Assembly (NCBI GenBank): GCA_934675685.1 | Contig: CAKURL010000054.1 | Location: 1-6,980 of the forward strand | Direction of reading: 5' to 3' | From: an uncultured Candidatus Melainabacteria bacterium | Lineage (GTDB): Bacteria > Cyanobacteriota > Vampirovibrionia > Gastranaerophilales > Gastranaerophilaceae | DNA: 6,980 nt | Notes under the pieces: model-generated | The model's database searches: none | Told to the model about the DNA's origin: nothing | Seen by the model: the letters and a program-made list of their open reading frames with translations, nothing else | Made by a program: the position numbers and the translations under genes | Shown: positions 4,028-6,980 of the stretch, one piece after another | Layout: every line of letters starts with the position of its first letter | Position numbering within the stretch: the first letter of the stretch is position 1

Positions 4028-5290
4028 ATGATGAAAGTAACAAAAATTATATCTGCAATCGGGAATAATGATTCCATATTTCCACTTTTGATTAGAGATT
4101 GTGGGGTGGAAAACCCTGTGAAATGCGCGCTTACGTATAGGCAAAATAAAGATGATAAGTTCATAAGAAAACAAGCAACAAGAGAAAAAGCGATTGATGA
4201 ATATGGGGCAAGCGCAATTTGGCTCGGGGGAATTCCTTTGATTTCTAAAATTTATGATAAATTTATAGATTTAAAAGGTTTTAATTCAAAAATAAGCTAT
4301 AAGCTTTTTAAAGAAGAAAATGCGCAAGGGCTAAAGAAAAATATTGAAAAATTTAAAGATTTAGCACCTAGTGAGGTTCAAGAGCTAATCAAAGTCGAAA
4401 AAAATAAAAAAGCTTTTAAAAATCTTCAAATAGGAAAACTTTTAGCGACGACAATAATCCCAATCGCCCTTATGGGCTTTATTTTGCCAAAAGCAAATTA
4501 TGCGCTTACTAAAAGAAAAATTAAAGAAGAAAAAAGAAAAGAAGACATTAAAACCACTCTAAAAACGCCAAATATAGAAGAATTTAAAGCAAATTCTTCA
4601 AAAAATTTGAGCTTTAAAGGAAGTGCTCCAGCTTTTGACATTTTAAATATTTCAGATATTCAAAAAATGATGATAACAGACGTGGGCCTAGGAGCAGGAA
4701 GAGTATCCACAGAAAGAAGCAAACGCGCAAAATTAGAAAAATTTATAGGAGCAATAGGCGCATTTGCTCTAAATTACCTAACCCCAAAAAAGATAGATAA
4801 AGGCTTAAATTCCTTAACGCAAAAGATTTTCAAGATAGATTCTTCCTTGGATCCTAATATCTTATCAAACGAAGAATTTAAAAATTCAATTAAATCAAAT
4901 TCCTTAAAGCTTCCAGAAAAACTAGATAGCGAAAGCCTTTTAGACTTCATCGACCAAAACCCAAAAGAAACATTTACAAAAATCGCGCAAGAGCAAAAAA
5001 TCGTGAGCTTTTTAAAAACAGGTCTTAGAGACCCAAGAAAATATGTTGAAATGGAAAAATTAAAAGAATTAAATGAAAATTTAGATACTTTTTCAAAAAA
5101 TGCGCTTCAATCTGGAAACATTGATGGCTATTTTAAAAAAGCACTCAGCGCAAAAACTTTTAATATTTTTGCAAACATTGGACTAAGCAGCTTTTTATTA
5201 GCCTATGCTCTTCCAAAAGCCCTTTTTATCTTTAGAAATTTAACCCAAAAAGACAAATTGGACCCAAGGATAAAATCACAAATTGATTAA
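4028..5290 (+). CDS. Unrecognised 420-residue membrane protein
   Basis: I do not recognise this family. The protein is Lys-rich, with four hydrophobic stretches each close to a basic segment: about residues 61-75 (IWLGGIPLISKIY), 137-157 (ending GFILPKANY), 236-252 (IGAIGAFALNYLTPKK) and 378-402 (LLAYALPKALFIF). The last three share a hydrophobic run followed by L/T-P-K, suggesting internal repeats or a re-entrant membrane motif. Between them lie charged helical linkers, and a NLSFKG motif occurs at 193-198. There is no signal peptide; the N-terminus is polar. AAAGGAG (4018-4024) precedes two adjacent ATGs at 4028 and 4031. The second has the better spacing, so the product may be 419 residues. 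Transcription starts at the promoter at 3842-3869 through a structured leader. The stop codon abuts that of the convergent flhB with no gap. It may be lineage-specific. Confidence 0.8.
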   Translation: MMKVTKIISAIGNNDSIFPLLIRDCGVENPVKCALTYRQNKDDKFIRKQATREKAIDEYGASAIWLGGIPLISKIYDKFIDLKGFNSKISYKLFKEENAQGLKKNIEKFKDLAPSEVQELIKVEKNKKAFKNLQIGKLLATTIIPIALMGFILPKANYALTKRKIKEEKRKEDIKTTLKTPNIEEFKANSSKNLSFKGSAPAFDILNISDIQKMMITDVGLGAGRVSTERSKRAKLEKFIGAIGAFALNYLTPKKIDKGLNSLTQKIFKIDSSLDPNILSNEEFKNSIKSNSLKLPEKLDSESLLDFIDQNPKETFTKIAQEQKIVSFLKTGLRDPRKYVEMEKLKELNENLDTFSKNALQSGNIDGYFKKALSAKTFNIFANIGLSSFLLAYALPKALFIFRNLTQKDKLDPRIKSQID

Positions 5291-6361
5291 TTATTTTCTT
5301 GAAGCAACGTATTGCAAGATTTCCGCAACCGCAACATAGAGCTCTTCTGGGATAAATTGGTTCACATCAACTAATTTATAAAGGCTTCTTGCTAAAGGCT
5401 TGTTTTCGACTATTGGAACGCCATTATTCTTGGCGACTTCTCTAATTTTAAAAGCGACAAAATCCACTCCTTTTGCGACAACTAAAGGGGCAGGGGTCAT
5501 CGGAGGGTTGAACATCAAAGCAACCGCGAAATGGGTAGGGTTCACAACAACCACTGTCGCATCTTTCACTTTTGCCATCATTTGTTGTTGCATGATTTTC
5601 ATTTGGAAAGAGCGAACTTTTCCTTTGATTTTTGGGTCCCCGTCTGTGTCTTTTCTTTCTTCTTTGACTTCTTGTTTTGTCATTTTAATGGATTTATTGT
5701 ATTCATATTCTTGATATTTTTTATCCAAAAAGCCAAGAATAATAAGAAAAATACAGATATTTATTAAAATCTTCATCAAGACTTTACCCACAACCACAAA
5801 CCCGACAGAAGGGTCTGCCCCAAAAAGCCCTAGAAGGTCGTTTTGGCTATTCATAGCAGTCTTTACCCCAATAAGACACACAACAATCAATTTCAAAATT
5901 GATTTTATAAATTCAACCATTTGCTTTGGTTTGAAAATATTAAATTTATCAACTAATGCACGAAAAGCGCGAGAAGGAGCAAGCTTTTCAAAATTAGGCT
6001 TTAGCGCTTCTTTTGCAAACAAAGCGCCTGTTTGAAACCTTAAAACAAGAATTGCAACAACCGCCAAAGCCAAAAAAAACAAAGCAACGATATCTATGAA
6101 ATCATAGAAAAATGGAGCCAAAACAGAAATAGCGTCAGTCGAAGAAATGTTTTGAGGGTTCAAATTAGACAAAGCATTTTTCAACATGGAAATAATTTTT
6201 CCCACCATGTTTGAACCTTGAACATATAAAAACCCAAGTCCGGCGCTCAAAACCAAAGCCGAAGTAAAATCTTGGCTTTTTGCAATGTGCCCTTTGTCCC
6301 TTTCTTTCTCTTTTCGCCTCGGGGTGGCTTCTTCCGTTCTTTGGTCTTTGTCGTCTGCCAT
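5291..6361 (-). CDS. flhB: Flagellar export switch protein FlhB
   Basis: At 356 residues it has the family's usual length. It is an inner-membrane component of the flagellar type III export gate that changes substrate class from rod/hook to filament. The start MADDKDQRTEEATPRRKEKERDKGHIAKS is typical (an EEAT-PRR-E-G-IAKS pattern). Four membrane segments lie at about 32-55, 84-109, 150-170 and 186-212, followed by the cytoplasmic linker with MTKQEVKEERKDTDGDPKIK (227-246). The self-cleavage motif NPTH (274-277) is intact, followed by VVAKGVDFVAFKIREVA and the VPIVENKPLARSLY segment. These argue for flagellar FlhB and against a decayed copy. fliR lies 23 bases upstream on the same strand. flhA, often next, is absent; the neighbour converges instead. 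The ribosome binding site upstream of 6361 is weak (AGAAAAGAA). Confidence 0.96.
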   Translation of the reverse strand: MADDKDQRTEEATPRRKEKERDKGHIAKSQDFTSALVLSAGLGFLYVQGSNMVGKIISMLKNALSNLNPQNISSTDAISVLAPFFYDFIDIVALFFLALAVVAILVLRFQTGALFAKEALKPNFEKLAPSRAFRALVDKFNIFKPKQMVEFIKSILKLIVVCLIGVKTAMNSQNDLLGLFGADPSVGFVVVGKVLMKILINICIFLIILGFLDKKYQEYEYNKSIKMTKQEVKEERKDTDGDPKIKGKVRSFQMKIMQQQMMAKVKDATVVVVNPTHFAVALMFNPPMTPAPLVVAKGVDFVAFKIREVAKNNGVPIVENKPLARSLYKLVDVNQFIPEELYVAVAEILQYVASRK

Positions 6362-6384
6362 TTTTAAGTTCTTTTCTTTCTATT

Positions 6385-6980
6385 TTAGCTAAAAAGCGCC
6401 CAAATTGCTTGAAAATAATTTTTTATAACTTGAGTTAAATATGTCGTCGTGGGGCTTAAGAAAATGAATATTAAAATAAGCCCTATATATATTTTAACAG
6501 GAATTGCAACCATATAAACATTCATTGTAGGCATCATTTTGCTCATCAAGCCCAAAATGGCGTCACAAATCAAAAGCACAGCAAAAATAGGAAGTGCCAC
6601 CCCAAAAGCAATTTTAAAAAGCTGGGCAAATAAAAGCAAAAGCCCTTGGACTAAATTATGGTCAAAAAGAGGAAAAACCCCCATAGGAATAGCGCTGAAG
6701 CTAGAAAAAACAGAAGCAAAAAGCATTTTATCCGCCCCAACTGCCAAAAAAACAAGCAAAGTGAGGTAAATATATAATCGAGTGAGCTCGTCTGTGGCTT
6801 CTCCTGTGGCGGGGTCTAGGGCGGACGCAATAGATAAACTTGTTTGAATAGATAAGATATTTCCTGCCATTCTCACAGCTTCTATGATTAAATTTGCAAC
6901 AAAACCTATTAGATACCCGACAAAAAATTCAATTATAAGCAAAATAGTGAACTCCGGCATGCCGTGGGGCACTATATAGC
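6385..6980 (-). CDS. fliR: Flagellar biosynthesis protein FliR, C-terminal part (cut by window edge)
   Basis: The frame is open to the window edge and shows 197 residues of a family usually about 250-260 long, so roughly the first 55-60 residues are missing. FliR forms the export gate channel with FliP and FliQ in the flagellar basal body membrane. The visible part is strongly hydrophobic and carries the family pattern: E-x3-G-x3-GF (EFFVGYLIGF), then EAVRMAGNILSIQTSLSIAS and the ALDPATGEAT loop, and long membrane helices at about 68-84, 108-144 and 153-174. The GTG at 6972 and ATG at 6960 are internal, not true starts. flhB follows after 23 bases, the usual fliR-flhB order. With flagellar-type FlhB next to it, an injectisome SctT homologue is unlikely. 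Confidence 0.93.
   Translation of the reverse strand, partial: YIVPHGMPEFTILLIIEFFVGYLIGFVANLIIEAVRMAGNILSIQTSLSIASALDPATGEATDELTRLYIYLTLLVFLAVGADKMLFASVFSSFSAIPMGVFPLFDHNLVQGLLLLFAQLFKIAFGVALPIFAVLLICDAILGLMSKMMPTMNVYMVAIPVKIYIGLILIFIFLSPTTTYLTQVIKNYFQAIWALFS

Noticed and set aside
5400..6769. Plus-strand open frames over flhB and fliR (5400-5714, 5531-5767, 6539-6769)
   Set aside because: They are antisense shadows of strongly supported flagellar genes with no start signals.
6385..6972. FliR as a complete short protein starting at GTG 6972 or ATG 6960
   Set aside because: The frame stays open to the window edge, and the N-terminal segment expected for FliR is missing, so the gene is cut by the edge rather than naturally short.
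1..6980. CRISPR arrays, insertion sequences, tRNA or rRNA genes
   Set aside because: No regularly spaced direct repeats, transposase motifs, terminal inverted repeats or tRNA-like cloverleaf sequences were seen on either strand.

Overview
The window is AT-rich bacterial DNA with compact, mostly single-gene or small transcription units. A ribosomal protein L10 leader, Sec-independent flagellar export genes (fliR, flhB), a type IV prepilin-like surface protein and an XRE regulator point to a flagellated, probably diderm bacterium. The protein style (Lys/Asn-rich, Cys-rich prepilin-like surface proteins, small XRE regulators, an internal FKG motif in an orphan membrane protein) suggests the Gastranaerophilales/Vampirovibrionia (Melainabacteria) group of non-photosynthetic cyanobacterial relatives. 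That placement is inference from style, not a database match.

Layout. Positions 1-903, minus strand: rplJ (L10) followed by the start of rplL (L7/L12, cut by the window edge). They are expressed from a TTGACA promoter through an L10-type leader that ends in an intrinsic terminator just before rplJ, a classical autogenous attenuator. Positions 904-1060 hold a divergent intergenic region with a -10 box for the next gene. Positions 1070-1690, plus: a small sigma-70-family factor with regions 2 and 4 but no clear region 3. Its likely terminator lies inside the 3' end of the convergent gene. Positions 1711-2034, minus: a small XRE/Cro repressor. Positions 2035-2192: a divergent control region with two palindromic operators placed over both promoters. 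Positions 2193-3782, plus: a 529-residue prepilin-like protein carrying about 50 cysteines in CxxC repeats and a C-terminal DUF1566/Lcl-like domain, ending at a strong terminator. Positions 3842-4027: a promoter, a possible His-rich leader peptide and a set of mutually exclusive RNA pairings that can hide the ribosome binding site of the next gene. Positions 4028-5290, plus: an unrecognised 420-residue membrane protein. Positions 5291-6980, minus: flhB preceded by the C-terminal part of fliR, cut by the window edge.

How it works together. rplJ-rplL make the ribosome stalk and probably sense free L10. The XRE protein probably represses both itself and the large adhesin-like surface protein. 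FliR and FlhB belong to the flagellar export gate. FliR forms the gate with FliP/FliQ, and FlhB wraps it and switches substrate class through its NPTH self-cleavage site. The sigma factor could serve motility genes, but nothing in the sequence proves it. The most unusual parts are the Cys-rich prepilin fusion with its two-operator switch, and the leader ahead of the 420-residue membrane protein.
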